DNA of 64,000 bases from Typhlomys cinereus (lineage: Eukaryota > Chordata > Mammalia > Rodentia > Platacanthomyidae), in NCBI GenBank assembly GCA_023101885.1, contig JALPQD010000233.1, positions 3,494,083-3,558,082 on the forward strand, written 5' to 3'. This document shows positions 36,991 through 49,102 of the stretch, piece by piece (positions within the stretch are counted from its first letter, which is position 1; every line of letters begins with the position of its first letter). Made by a program: the position numbers and the translations under genes. Under the pieces are notes generated by a model. It did no database searches. It worked only from the letters and a program-made list of their open reading frames with translations, and was not told where the DNA came from.

Positions 36991-39643
36991 AGACTTTCCA
37001 GGAATTCTTCAGTTTCCTGAGATATTAATCTCACGTACTGAGCAGATACAGGCAGCAACTATTAGACCACACTGATTTTATTTTGTGAGTTAATTTAATA
37101 CATTTCTTTATGTATACATCCAGTCTATGATTTCTGTTTGGTATATTCAGGAAATTCTGAGAAATTCAGACTAGCTGCATCATAAAATAATACAGAAGGA
37201 AAAGGAAAGGAGTAAAAAAGGGAAACAAAGTTGTGATTGTTTCAGATAAAATTGGGAATAAATTGAAAGCTGTGAGTGATCTTAATTACTGTAGTGTAAT
37301 ACATAAAGCAAGTGAATATTACTGAACAAAACTGAAGCATGATCAGAGTTATATTTTTTATATTTATGAAGTGATGTGACTATAAGTAAGAACAATGCAA
37401 AATTGAAATCATCAAGCTAACTAAATCTTGAATAAACTCAAACTTTAACAGAGATGTCTGGGATTTATTGAATGTTTCAACTAGGAGTAAAGTATTGGTG
37501 TTCTGATGTAGAGCTGATGTACGTTAGCAACTGGGTGACTTTACAGATCATTGATTTTTATCAAAGCCTATGAGTCTTTCTTTCCCTTTCTGCTTTACTT
37601 TTGTACCAATATTTGAGAGTCATGTCATAGTTAAAAAGCAATAAAAATTATGCATTTGAAAACTACATTGGATTTTCAGTTAAGTATCCATTTTTTTCTA
37701 TATGAGATCACAGTGTTAATGTAGTAATTCCTTTATTAGAGTGGATAGTTAAAGATAAAACCTAAAGAGAGTTTCATTATAAACTAGAAATGTGTGTTAA
37801 TGACATCAGAAACACACAGAAATAATAGAATTGAACCAATTTTTGAAGTCAGCCTCCACTAGGAATCTTTCATATCTTTAAGTAGATTAGTATATCATAA
37901 GAGCTTGAGACTCAACAATGCTTTTATCATGGATGATTATAAGAAAATTGTGCATATATGTGAATTCACATATGTGTGTATGTCCATATATGTTTTGAAA
38001 ATGTAAGGATTATGGAAAAACTTGGACATCAGTGTGATCGTCTACATTCTGTGAAACAGATAAACTAGGCATTGGACAAAAAAATAAAATAGTTGAATCA
38101 CTAAGTAAAGTACAGGGCATAGAGTAAATGTTCAATAGATATTAATAATCATGCACTATGGAAGCAAAATGCTTTCAATTCTCTAAAGTAACTGTACAAA
38201 CAGTATTGCCAATTTGGCGTTACAGAAACAACATATCCTTTGGTTAACATAATCTCATAATTATGCATTTCTTAAAAGGGTTAAGGTAGCCAGGGAAGAA
38301 TATTTTATTTGAATATGACCTTTTCTCTTATGAGGTAAAATATACCTCGTTTCAAATGCTGTCTATTTCTTAACAAAAATTGCTTTCTGTGTGGTGTGAA
38401 AAAGTCAATGCTTCTGGCAGGACTAACACAGCACTATTTTCCAGAACACTGTTTTATTTCTGAAAAGATCCTGTCTGCTATCATTTGAAGTGAGCCTGCA
38501 TTTAAATTTATTTGGGATGTGATTTACATAGTGCTTAAAAGATTGAATATATATACTATTACTTGTTCATATTTGTGGTTAAATACATAGAAGTGCCTTT
38601 CAACCAAAACCAAAGACCCTAGAAATTACATTCTATGTTCTGTTGTTTAAAGATTAGGCAAAGTCACAAAGATTCCATTGTCTATGTACAGCACTTTATA
38701 AGGTGATAGCCTAAAAGCAAGAGGGATACTGGCAGAAAGCTAAATTTCAAATGTTCTTATTTTGTATTAAAATGTACATGAATACCTTTATATGTTTCTG
38801 GTTCTTACTTAGAAATAATACAAACAGTGTGTGAGCAGTTATTCCAATAGAAAAAATATGCTTTTACCACAGGAGATAGATAACCTAGTAAGAAAATTCT
38901 AATGTTCAATAGAGTAGTAAAAGAGATAATAAACAGTGAACTGGAAAACTGATATATCTATAACTGATACATTTCAATAACTGTATCACACAACGTGAAA
39001 AAAGTAACTTAAAACCAGATGAAAATGACTTCAAAAGACAGGACAAATTTCCTTTCAAGATATATTTTATTCAATGGCTATGTAATATGTAAGGTGAAGC
39101 TTTTTCAAGCCAAGCAATGGACTGAGACTGCTCATCTTCTGAACCTTGAACTAATCCTGCCCACATTTGCTTGGAATACACTACCATGCCATTGAAAATT
39201 TGCTGTAACTTTCATCTTGATAACTTTGCAATCTCCTCCTGAAATTCCTAAAATAATTGAAGGACTAAGCATATTGTTCCTATGAAAGGTCCCTAACCTC
39301 TAGTAACTAGTAAACACTAGTACTGGGTTTTATATATATGATTCTGTACTAAATCTTAACACATATTCTTTTGGTATTTAATTGGGTAACTCATGACTTG
39401 GTCTATGCCTATGTTGAAACTAAATACAATGAATTTATTTATCAATTCATTTATTTGGCATGAGGTTTAAAAGTAGAGGCAAACTTCTAATATTTTTACC
39501 AATTAACAAACACACACAACTAGTATTACTGTGGCACTAAATATCATTTTCTTAAGGTTTATTTGTGTTATTTATGGTCTGGTTTACTTCAGTATATTAA
39601 CCCAATTCAGATCTTTGCCACCTTGGTGATTAGTTTATAAAAT
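36991..39643. other. Intergenic, long stretch without a recognised repeat
   Basis: AT-rich, non-coding by every sign I can use (no long frame, no domain). It may be unique sequence or repeats too old to recognise. Confidence 0.4.
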
Positions 39644-40385
39644 TCTTAAAATTGTGATTATGAAATAAACTTTTTTTCCTTTTTGACTAACTAACCTACT
39701 ATGTATAACATTGACCACACGTGTCCATATTACATCACAGATTCATGAGCGAAAAGAAAGTTTCTACAGAAATATTACCCATAGAACAAAGAAACAAAAC
39801 TTTTTATTATTCATTACAAAAATTAATGATTTGTTTTTTCTCTATTTTGTGGTGTTGGTTATCCAACCTCAGGAAGGTATTGTGTTCTACAAATAACCTG
39901 CACATACAGTCATTATCAAACTTGAGGATGAATGAACATAATTTCAAAGCAAAATGTCACAAGAAGTAAGCATTTAACAATATGGAATTAACAAAACTTA
40001 AAGAAGTTTACTGAAGGTGCTTAAAACCCAGACTTCTATGTGGGGTGTCTGAGTTCTCAATATTGCATTCCTGACACATAAGTAGAGTGCATATCTGAGG
40101 AGAGATGGACCCTAGAGAAGAGCTTGGTAAGGTTACTAGGAATTGTGTATGTGTATGTTTGTAGAAAACCAACACCACAAAATAGAGAAAAAACAAATCA
40201 TTAATTTTTGTAATGAATAATAAAAAGTTTTGTTTTTTGTTCTATGGGTAATATTTCTGTAGAAACTTTCTTTTCGCTCATGTATCTGTGATGTAATATG
40301 GACACGTGTGGTCAATGTTATACATAGTAGTAGGTTAGTTAGTCAAAAAGGAAAAAAAGTTTATTTCATAATCACAGTTTTAAGA
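39644..40385. repeat. Large near-perfect inverted repeat (217/219-bp arms, 306-bp spacer)
   Basis: The left arm 39644-39860 matches the reverse complement of the right arm 40167-40385. I count two substitutions, one 3-bp indel (right arm longer, near 40328) and one 1-bp indel (near 39791), about 98% identity. The spacer 39861-40166 is not symmetric, although ttctacaaa recurs near both of its edges (39886 on plus, 40165 on minus). The arms resemble no element I know. The frames at 39711-39969 and 40008-40196 straddle arms and spacer and are not genes. Confidence 0.96.
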
Positions 40386-40409
40386 CAGAGGTTCACATGA
40401 AGCATTGTA

Positions 40410-40845
40410 GTTAGCTTGCTTAATTGCTGATAAAATCATGACAAAACAGCTTAAGGGAACAAGGGGCTTATTCTGTTACAACAGTCCAGTTACAGTTCTA
40501 AATCCTGCTTGGCAGGAGTGCATGCACCATCACCAGAACGCTGAGGGAACTGGCTATACTGTATCTACATAATAGCTGAGAGAGAAACGATCCATACTTG
40601 TCAGACCAGTATGTCTGGGCAAATATACACAAGGATGCTCATTTACTCAACCAGCTTTCTGTATCTTATTCACCTCTCCAGGGACTAGTTCCACCCACTA
40701 TAGGTTGGACCTTCCCTCATCAAATAGATAATCTCCTACAGGTTAGCTCTGGGATTAACTCAAGAACTAATTATCCACAAATATTCCCAGAGCTAGAACC
40801 ATCAACCATCAAGTTAACACCTGTGGTTAACTACGACGTAGAATA
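40410..40845 (-). mobile_element. Rodent LTR-like interspersed repeat, copy 3
   Basis: On minus it runs from 'ttaaccacaggtgttaact' (about 40830) through the core near 40690-40740 to 'ataagccccttgttccctta' with a degraded polyadenylation-like end near 40440-40470. The same order of blocks is found in the copies at 20375, 36590 and 60390. The 82-residue frame at 40598-40846 is antisense to it. Confidence 0.5.
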
Positions 40846-41590
40846 ATGAAAGAAGGAAAACAGATAATTTCAAGAGGCTAGACTTAACATTGTCATTGCA
40901 AAATGGCTCTGTTACAAACATAGAGTCCCTCAGAAGGACATTGGGAAATCAGAAGACCATAACTTTCAGATGTAAGTCAGGGATACATTGCAATCTAACA
41001 GGAAAAACTTTATGCCATCCCTATTTTGTAAAAGATGCACATTAAAACTCTGGCTTAAAGCAAGGTGTCAGGGAGGAACCTTCTCATCTTTCTGCATGGT
41101 CTAATTTTACATCATAATTTTAACTATTAAATGCTGGTTGCATTTTATTTATGTGTTTTCTTGGTGTGATCTAATTTGGGGATAATTTGGCCTCTAATAA
41201 GAATAAAAAAAGATGGAACAGCTATATAAAGTGTTGACTCATGGAAAGGTGTATCTTAAAGTTCCTTTTATCTTAATGATGATATCTTTGCCTTTGGTCT
41301 TTGCAGTGGAGGATACAAAGCCATGTCTTCTGAGATCAGTTATTTAAGAGCTATCTTCTGTCTACAAAATAACATACATTTTCAGTTGTTTTCAAACCAT
41401 ATAAAAAATCTTCACAAATCAGTCCTATTTATAGAAACCATACAAAGTTTTAATGCATATGTAAGCTGCATAATGTTTACCAATCAACAACTGGGTATTG
41501 TTAAAAATAACGTTGCTAAATATTATTTTAAACATTATGACAAAAATATTAACATACTATAATGACAGTAAAAACAAAAAAAAGCCTAAG
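40846..41590. other. Intergenic, no recognised element
   Basis: AT-rich; small frames without features. Confidence 0.4.
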
Positions 41591-41754
41591 AATGGGTATG
41601 GAAAAGGCTGGCAAGAAAGCTCAGCAGAAAGACACCTGGTTGTATACCTGACAACCAGATATCAATCCCCAGAAACACACTTCAGGAAGGAGAAAACTGC
41701 GTTTTTAAAGTTGTCTTCTGATTTCTGCCTGTGTACCATGGAATGTATGTTCTT

Positions 41755-41791
<37 letters not shown>

Positions 41792-41811
41792 GTCTTTCTC
41801 TCTTTGAATAA

Positions 41812-41847
<36 letters not shown>

Positions 41848-41855
41848 AAAAAGAC
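41591..41855 (+). mobile_element. B3-like rodent SINE with (TC)n and (AAAT)n tail
   Basis: The head 'aaggctggcaagaaagctca' is followed by 'gacaaccagatatcaatccc', 'aggaaggagaaaactgc', 'agttgtcttctgatttctgc' and 'taccatggaatgtatg', which track the B3 body. It is followed by (TC)n at 41761-41790 and (AAAT)n at 41806-41846. Confidence 0.75.
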
Positions 41856-42320
41856 TTGAGTTATGAGGAGAGAGATCATGGTGCTTAGTCTACACATATC
41901 AGGACCCGTGCTCAAATTCTGAAATCAGACCTGAAACCCTAGTGATTTACGTGGGGTTAGTGTTAGGATAGGAGGATGGTTAAGATACTTAGAACTAGCA
42001 GAAAAGCAGCTAGTGCTAAGTTCAGGGAGAAACTATCTCAAGGGAATAATGTGGAAAGTCATAGAGCAGGACACTTCATATCCTCTTCTGGTTTCAGTCC
42101 TTCCATACAAGGACACACATGTGCATGTGTATAAATGCACATGCTACATGCATACATTTCTCTGCTTCTTTTTCTCTTCCTCTCACACTCTTATACTTAT
42201 GTCACATGCATGCACTTCTGTTTCCCTATTTCTCTCTTTCTGACTTGGTATCAGTCTTACACACACACATATGCACAGTTGTGCAAACACACATACAAAG
42301 TAAATTGGGAATAACAAAGA
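41856..42320 (+). mobile_element. B3/B4-like composite rodent SINE
   Basis: A decayed tRNA-like head ('gagagatcatggtgcttag'), a long middle with 'gaaactatctcaaggg', then a 'cacatgtgcatgtgtataaa' end and CA-rich sequence near 42260-42300. It directly follows the B3 copy in the same orientation. Confidence 0.55.
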
Positions 42321-42329
42321 AAGTTCCGA

Positions 42330-42400
42330 TCACTTATTTATTTATTTATTTTTAATTAATTAATTAATCAATTAATTAATTGATTTATGAGAGTACAAGA
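42330..42400. repeat. (TTTA)/(TTAA)n microsatellite
   Basis: TTTA units from about 42333, then AATT/TTAA units to about 42386. Confidence 0.8.
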
Positions 42401-42404
42401 GAAA

Positions 42405-42515
42405 AGGAAGTTCTCACTTTTTATTATGAGGACTTTGGGATATCAAAATCAGGTTACCAAGTTGGTGTCCAGACGCCATTACCTACCAAGCTGTCTTGCT
42501 AGTCAAGTGTTTCCT
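42405..42515 (-). mobile_element. Rodent tRNA-derived SINE head fragment
   Basis: 'gggatatcaaaatcaggtta' and 'ccattacctaccaagctgtc' followed by 'ttgctagtcaag' read, on minus, like a diverged SINE head. Confidence 0.4.
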
Positions 42516-42584
42516 ATATGATAAAGAAAGGTTTATATGTCTTTCAAGAGACACTTGAAATTTCAGAAAAAAAGAACATTATTG

Positions 42585-42720
42585 GAGGATCTCTTTATAG
42601 TCATATGTTTTTGTACACCTGGATTTTCTCGAACGCATTATATACATCAGACTGGCCTTGAATTCTGGGACTATAGGTATGAACCAATATGCTTTAACAT
42701 CAATAACACGTTTTATGCAA
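42585..42720 (-). mobile_element. B1-like SINE remnant
   Basis: 'catcagactggccttgaatt' and 'ctgggactataggtatgaac' are the reverse of B1 blocks. Confidence 0.6.
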
Positions 42721-45595
42721 TATGCCTGACTCAGTAGGCTATCTGTTATTTCTACATTTTTGCAATTATGAATTATTTGATAACAAGTATTTAAATTTCA
42801 CTTTTAGAACTGAACAAGAGCCTTTGCCTACAGAGTACAAATTCTCTCTGCTTCATCATGCACTACACAATGAAATGGTTTATTATTGTAATAGCTGGGA
42901 TTCCCTAGCAGGACAGATTTTATGCTGTATATACTCAGCCTTCTCAGACTACACTTTCCAATTTACAACAGGAAATTCAATACTATAAAAATCTAATTAT
43001 TTCATATGGTGGGCTCAGCATGACTCTCCCTTCCATACCTTCCCTCTTTATTTGGCTGGGGGATGAGTGTATTTTCTCTAGGGCTTCATATTTTCTCCAG
43101 CCAACTAGATTTTGAGAACACACACACCAAAAGAAAAAAAGACTTGGCATGCATCTTTTCCCATCTCTTTTCTGTAATTATAGTTAATGAAACTACATTT
43201 TTTTCACTTGTGTGGTCCTTTGGAAAATAAGAGTTTATTTTATTCCAAAAATGTCATTTCAGTGTTTTGATTGGTTCAATATTATTATCTTTTTCAAGGG
43301 TAAAAAGCAGACTCATTCCAAAAATATGTTAATAATTATGGTATTAACCAAGAAAGAAACTGCTGAACTTCAAAATTAAAATTCATTGACTGTTGCCATG
43401 CTCTGTAATAACTGGGTCATAAGTTTGGGTATTCCTTCTTAACACACGGTTACTATTCATACGTATTCCCTCACCTAGAGGCCTGATATTTTTAATGAGA
43501 TTATATCAAAGGATGTGAAGGTTGAAAAGTAGTAACATCATTTTATCAGGTAATTCCCAGAACTCTGATCTATTTCAGTAAGGCAATTAAGACTGCTGAC
43601 TACAATAAATGATGCTAAGAAGTTATGGAGGTTTTTTCATGCATGCGTATACAGCTTAAAAATATCAGGTTTTATTTAACATGGAAAAAAGCATAAAGAA
43701 ATGGTGGGTAGCTTTAGTTGGATTTTTCAATGTAGCTGAATACATTGAAATGATTTTCTCTCACTGCGTTTGGTGGTAAGTCTTGTGCACTTTGAGGTCC
43801 ACCAAGTCTGCACACATTTTAATTGTTCTCTTTTCCTGTGAGAAACATACAAACATTATATAAATATATGTAAATCTATATGTAGTATATACATATATAT
43901 ACTTATTATAATCAAGATACTTTTCTCTATGCTTTTAGCTAGGGTGGATTAATATATCTAAATGTCAGCTTCATGAAAAGCATTATGCATTCTGACATCT
44001 TTCTCTCAGATCAACTTGCAACCAGCCACTACTTCCAAAGACAATAGGAGATATTCTGAAACAAACAAGCAAAATCAAAATTTGTTTTCTACAAGGGCTA
44101 ATTCTGTCAGAGAGGTGATATTTATCCACACATATTCTTTTTATTTTATTTTATTATTTTTTTGCATCCAGCCTCTCCATAGGGACTCATCATATGCAGG
44201 ACTCTATGAAGAGAAAAAGCCCAGCATTGTCCTTATCACCTCCTTCCAGAAAGTGCCAGAGTAATAGGACTTTGTAAGGCGAAATGAAGCCCAGTCTGAT
44301 GGCTGCTGATTAAAAATTGACTCTGCCACATCAAAGAGGAGTTGAAGGTGAAAAAGATGATCACTTCCCTCTCCCAGGGACCCTGCACCATTTCTTTTAT
44401 TCAACCTTGAAAGGTTCTTTCTGAATAAGATAATATCCCTGGAGTCCATTCTGCCTTGGCGGCATGGAAAAATGTAGATCAGTCTGCCTATTCTTCATGG
44501 AAAAAAAATGGGATTTTGTTAATGACATAGCACTTTAAAGTGGTGGCTTGTACATGGTAAATGCTGAGAAATTAATTATGAGATGTCTATTGAACTGTAA
44601 ACCAAATTAATTGGAGGTATGCCACTACTAAAAAGACCACTGGAAACCTAAACTGTTTTCATTGCATCTTTCTGATTATCTTCATGCTTAAATATGATAT
44701 TAAATAAGCCTCTTTGTATTTTCCCATGGTAAAAACGCTGAGTTCCCAGAAAGGTTGCCACCTGCAGTATAATATCCTTATGCATAAGAAGAATGGTATT
44801 TGTTTTTATATCAACATCTATTGTAGCTCTGTATTTTGTGGCTGTTTGAGCTAACCATTTGGAAATCCAATCCCCAGAGTATGCAGGCATATAAATATAC
44901 ATGTGAATATATAACTGAGGATATGCATACAGATACAGCCTAACTTCATCACAATACAAGACATGCATGAAAAGAATAAAGACAGATCTGTGCAAAAATG
45001 TTTTACAAAACATTCATGCATTTATAAACAGACACAGGATGTGGATCTATGGAAAACTATCAAAGGGAAAAGCATGTGCATTTATCCCACTTAGAAGGAA
45101 TAAACAATGAAGGTTAAGATTGCATAAAATATTGCTACTTAGGGAGGTTTCTGTACCTTCATTGTAGATTGCTCTATTACTTCTCATTTCTTATTAGTCA
45201 AGCCACTTTTACTTTCTCTTTTTCATAGTTATATGAAATACTTCTCATATTAGGCAAGGATATTAAATACTTCACCAATTAAAAGGTGATGAGGATTTGT
45301 AGTGTTATATGAAATGTCCAATATTTAACTTAAAATAAATAAAATATAAATTAAATAATGAGAGGCATGAAATATGTCAAAATAGTAGCATGCAATTTTC
45401 CATGTGGAAAATAGATCATCACTTAGAGAAAAGACAAATTCCATACCTTTGCTTTTATACACACAATGTTATTCAGAAGTGAATATTCACACATAAGATA
45501 ATATACATTTAAATTTAGCTCAGAAGCAATTATAAGAAATATGACTTAAGAAATATAGATATATGTCACATCATGGGAAAGTGGCCAGAATTATG
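42721..45595. other. Intergenic, mostly free of recognisable repeats
   Basis: No coding signature. 44200-44700 is less AT-rich and lower in simple repeats than its surroundings. The minus-strand frame at 44648-45013 (121 residues) carries no recognisable domain or signal and I treat it as chance. Confidence 0.4.
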
Positions 45596-45599
45596 TCTT

Positions 45600-45790
45600 C
45601 ACCAATATATATTTTATTTATTTTTTGTTTATATGTATCAGAGGGCATTGTGTTTCTCTGTGGAGGCCCAAGGGTGACTTTGAGAATCATCCTGGATTGT
45701 TCAACCTCCTTTTTGCTTTGCTCTGGGATTTCCCAGGCTCCACCTTCCAGAACCCAGAGTGCTGTCCGCCACAAAAAATCACATTTGAAT
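45600..45790 (-). mobile_element. tRNA-derived SINE, older subfamily, head missing
   Basis: 'gggtgactttgagaatcatc', 'ctgggatttcccaggctcca' and 'ttccagaacccagagtgctg' are the old SINE body reversed. The tail lies near 45600-45640. Confidence 0.65.
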
Positions 45791-46155
45791 CCTAGCCACA
45801 CATATAAAGAGATATACTCCTGTTTATAAATAAGACCACTTAAAAGTTAATTGACTAATTAAATAATCTACTTATTAATATATGCATAAATGTGAGGTGC
45901 TCACGAGGAAGTGAAACCATTCATGCACTATATCATATGTGTGGAAGTCAAAATACAACTTTGTAGAGTCCGCTGTCTCCATCTCTCTTTATGTGGTCTC
46001 TGAGGATTGAAATGATGTAGTCCATTTGAATAGCAACCACATAAACCCTGAGTCAATTCTGTAGCAAGAAACTGGTAATATAACCAAGGAAGATAAAGGT
46101 CAGATTGCTCAAAGTAAGCCAAAGTAAAATACAAATCTTCCTAAGAAGATCAAAA
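45791..46155. other. Intergenic spacer
   Basis: No element recognised; the minus-strand frame at 45928-46134 has no recognisable feature. Confidence 0.4.
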
Positions 46156-47455
46156 CTATTTTTAAATTTTTTCCTCCCACATTTTATTTTTTTCTAATCA
46201 TACAAGTTCAATAGGTACTCTCATCCTCTCTCCTTCCCTCCTCTCCTCTCCGTCATCCCCCTTACACTCTCTCCTCTTCCCCCTTTCTTTTACTCCCTCT
46301 CTCCCTCCCTCTCTCCCACTGCCTTCCTCTTCCTCCCTCCCATCCCCTGGAGAATCCTTTTGTGTGAATGCCAAACTTTCCTTTGAGTCCTCCACCCTAC
46401 TGGTGGCTTCATGACTCAAGAGCAGTTAGCATAGAAACTATTATGACTGTTTAATCCTTTTCTCTAAGGATCCTACTGCCTGGAACTTTCTCACTATGAT
46501 CCATGCTAGACTTTGGGGGCTCGTTGACATTTCGGCCATTGTGCAGGTCAGGCAAACTCCAATTCTGACTGCTGCAGTCCTAACTTGTCTGGAGTTAACT
46601 TACTGGAGCCCTAACTTGCATATCGTTGGTCCTCTCCATCTTTAGGCTCTTAAAATCTTGCCACCCACTCTTCCTCATGGTTCCCTGAGCTTTAGGATAG
46701 GGAGAGATTTGACTGGTCTAGTCCCAGGTGATTAATGTAGGCTATCTGGTATTCTGAATTATAGTTTGTTGTTTTCAGTTTTGCTTTTCCTGCATTGCCC
46801 TTGGCTGCATACTGATTGGTGTCGAAGGTCACTTCCTAACCAAGGATAAAAGACTGTTTAAATGAAGATCTTTTTTTTTTAATTTTAATACATTTTTTAT
46901 TATTTCAGCTCATACAAACTAATAGGTAACACCAGTTCCCTCCCTCCCTCCTTCCTCCCCCCGAACCCCTGCTCTCCCTCCCCTCACCCCTCCCGCCCCA
47001 TCCCCCCATGCCTCCTGCCCCAATTCCCAGAGTCCTTTCTTGTGCATGCCTGACTCTCCAATTTTTTTTAAATTTTAATACATTTTATTATTATTTCAGC
47101 TCATACAAACTTAATAGGTACACCAGTTCCCTCCCTCCCTCCTCCCCCTCCCGAACCCCCTGCTCTTCCTCCCCTCACCCTCCCGCCCCATCTCCAGAAG
47201 ATCTTAATATAAGAGGAGACTCAAAGATAGATGGAAGAATAGGAGTAGGACACAGCATTGGTGGCTGGAAGTCAGTGTCGTCTTTGCAGGATGGTTACCT
47301 TCTATCTGTCAGTCCCTATATCCTCCCTGATTGGTGAGAATAAAAAAAAAAGGAGATAGGGGATCACACATCAGTAGAGAAAATAGGCCAAGATCAAGTA
47401 TTACATGTAAGTAGTGAGACATCACTTCCTGGTCACTTACCACTGAAAAGATGGA
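46156..47455 (-). mobile_element. L1 3' UTR copy with inverted 5' segment and nested L1 ends
   Basis: 46156-47335 is L1 3' UTR on minus: tail, polypurine tract at 46220-46345, and upstream parts matching 34840-35960. At about 47337-47345 the orientation flips: 47345-47455 matches the plus-strand 3' UTR at 34690-34800 ('cagtagagaaaataggccaa', 'gtaagtagtgagacatcact', 'acttcctggtc'). An inverted 5' segment of this kind indicates twin priming. Two short L1 ends are nested at 46873-47196. The frames at 46198-46419 and 47008-47337 are shadows. Confidence 0.85.
46864..47205 (-). mobile_element. Two adjacent, very short L1 3' ends nested in an L1 3' UTR
   Basis: The host duplication gaagatctt is at 46864-46872 and 47197-47205. 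Inside are two minus-strand L1 3' ends, about 185 bp (46873-47057) and about 138 bp (47058-47196), both with an A-rich tail containing 'aataataaaa' on minus and a nearly identical polypurine tract. A further tctcca repeat (47052-47057 area and 47191-47196) may be the second copy's own duplication. Confidence 0.85.
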
Positions 47456-47735
47456 AACTTTTGACACCAAAATAGAGAGAAAGCCATGAGAAGACACAGA
47501 AGCTAAAAGGCAACATGCATATGAAGGTTCAAACTATCATTTGAACAGGAAAAGCTGTGACTCTGCAACCAGAAGCTGAGAGGCAAGAAGAGCTTCTCTA
47601 TCGAAAACTCAAGGAGATTATTATTCTGCAAACATCATTATTTGAAACTTTGAGCGTTGTGTTAAAATAAGTTTATGTTGCAAAATAGCTGTTTGTTTCT
47701 TGGTTTGAATTCATTCTTGATATATTAAAATCCTT
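47456..47735. other. Unassigned stretch
   Basis: Not recognised; it could be part of an older retroelement. Confidence 0.3.
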
Positions 47736-48064
47736 GGGCTGAGTAGATGGCTCAGCAGTTTAAGCACTTATTATGCAAGCATAGGACTTGACTTCAGATC
47801 CGCAAATGTAAAAAAATACTTGGCTTTAGTGGAGGAGTGTTTACACTTCCAGGCACAGAAATTGGATCCTGGTGATCCCAGAACAAGCTAAGTAGCCAAA
47901 CTAGCAAAAATGATATGCTTTGGGTTTAATGATAGAGCCAAAGTCAAAGCAGCAATGTGGAAGAGCAATCAAGGACTATTCCCAGCATTGCCCTTAACCA
48001 TTACTCCTGTTCCTAATCATGTATACATGATCCTGTGCAAACATTCATACCTACTTATAGGCAG

Positions 48065-48108
<44 letters not shown>

Positions 48109-48140
48109 ATGGGCACACACACCACATATGCACTTATACA
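47736..48140 (+). mobile_element. B3/B4-like composite rodent SINE with (CA)n tail
   Basis: A well-kept head ('gggctgagtagatggctcag' at 47737, then 'gacttgacttcagatcc'), a middle with 'agcagcaatgtggaag', and (CA)n of about 19 units at 48067-48104. One of the most complete composite copies here. Confidence 0.75.
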
Positions 48141-48635
48141 GGAAAAAAATTAAAAATCTAAAAACATTTGTTTTACAACAGTTATCCAATAATTTTTTTA
48201 ATTTTTATTTCAATGTGAATTTGGGGGTAGAAGTAAAAGTTAGATAATTAAGACAAAAAGATGAGAGAAACTTAGGAAAATTTTGTAGTGGAAGACCTAG
48301 AAAACTGATGAAAAATATATTTAAGGAAAAATAAACAGGATAGTTTTATGTAGGATTGCATACAAACAGTGTATTAGTCTGGAGATAATATGTAGAGATA
48401 TGACATCTCTACATTTCAGATTAACAGACTTAAAAAACAAATTATTAAATTTGTATGCTTATGTCTGGGAACATGCACATAGATGTATGCATGTAAAATT
48501 GAAATATTTGTAACTTTATGAAAAATGAATTATGACTTTATACCAGATTATTTCAGAACAATGAGAATTTAAATATCTAGACTAGTTCTTGTTAGGGTAT
48601 ATAAATTTCTTGTGTAAATTCCATAGTCATGTGTT
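48141..48635. other. Intergenic, no recognised element
   Basis: AT-rich sequence without gene signals. Confidence 0.4.
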
Positions 48636-48960
48636 TGTATGTGCGTGAGTGTGTGTGTGTGTGTTTGTGTGTATGTGTGTGTTCTACTTACCACCGTGGA
48701 GGTCAATGGTCAATTTTAGGTGGCTTACTCAGCCATTCTCTCCCTTATTTTTTCCATTGAACATCTCAAACTAAACTTGTACTCATTTAACTAATGATAC
48801 ATTCAATTTAACTTCATGAATCTGTTTTTATCTTTCACCTCTCCATCAAAGCTGGGGTTGTAAATGTGCTCTTCTATGCCTATTTTTATGTGCAATCTGG
48901 GCTTTGAACTGCCTGCTTATCAGACAAGTTCTTTATCAATTAAGCCATCTCTCCAGCTTT
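48636..48960 (-). mobile_element. B3/B4-like composite rodent SINE
   Basis: TG-rich tail at 48640-48680, 'ccaccgtggaggtcaatggt', a middle with 'aaagctggggttgtaaatg', then the reversed tRNA-like head ending 'aattaagccatctctccagc' near 48957. Confidence 0.75.
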
Positions 48961-49102
48961 ATGACGTTCATAGTCCTTCTAAGCAAAAACTCTTAGCAAG
49001 CTGAATAGAGTCTTGAGTTTCGAGGATCCTGATAAAAGATAAAATAATGGTTGTGAGCGGCAAAATATCATGATACAAATATGTGAAGCAAAGTCGTTAA
49101 TT

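Noticed and set aside
39644..40385. Interpretation of the inverted repeat as a DNA transposon with long terminal inverted repeats
   Set aside because: No target-site duplication at the outer edges, no conserved termini and no related copy in the window.
44648..45013. 121-residue minus-strand frame in a repeat-free region
   Set aside because: No recognisable domain, signal or splice context; length is unexceptional for 64 kb of AT-rich DNA.
46864..47205. Regularly spaced similar units that could suggest a tandem satellite
   Set aside because: The units are L1 3' ends with tails and an outer target-site duplication, not a satellite.
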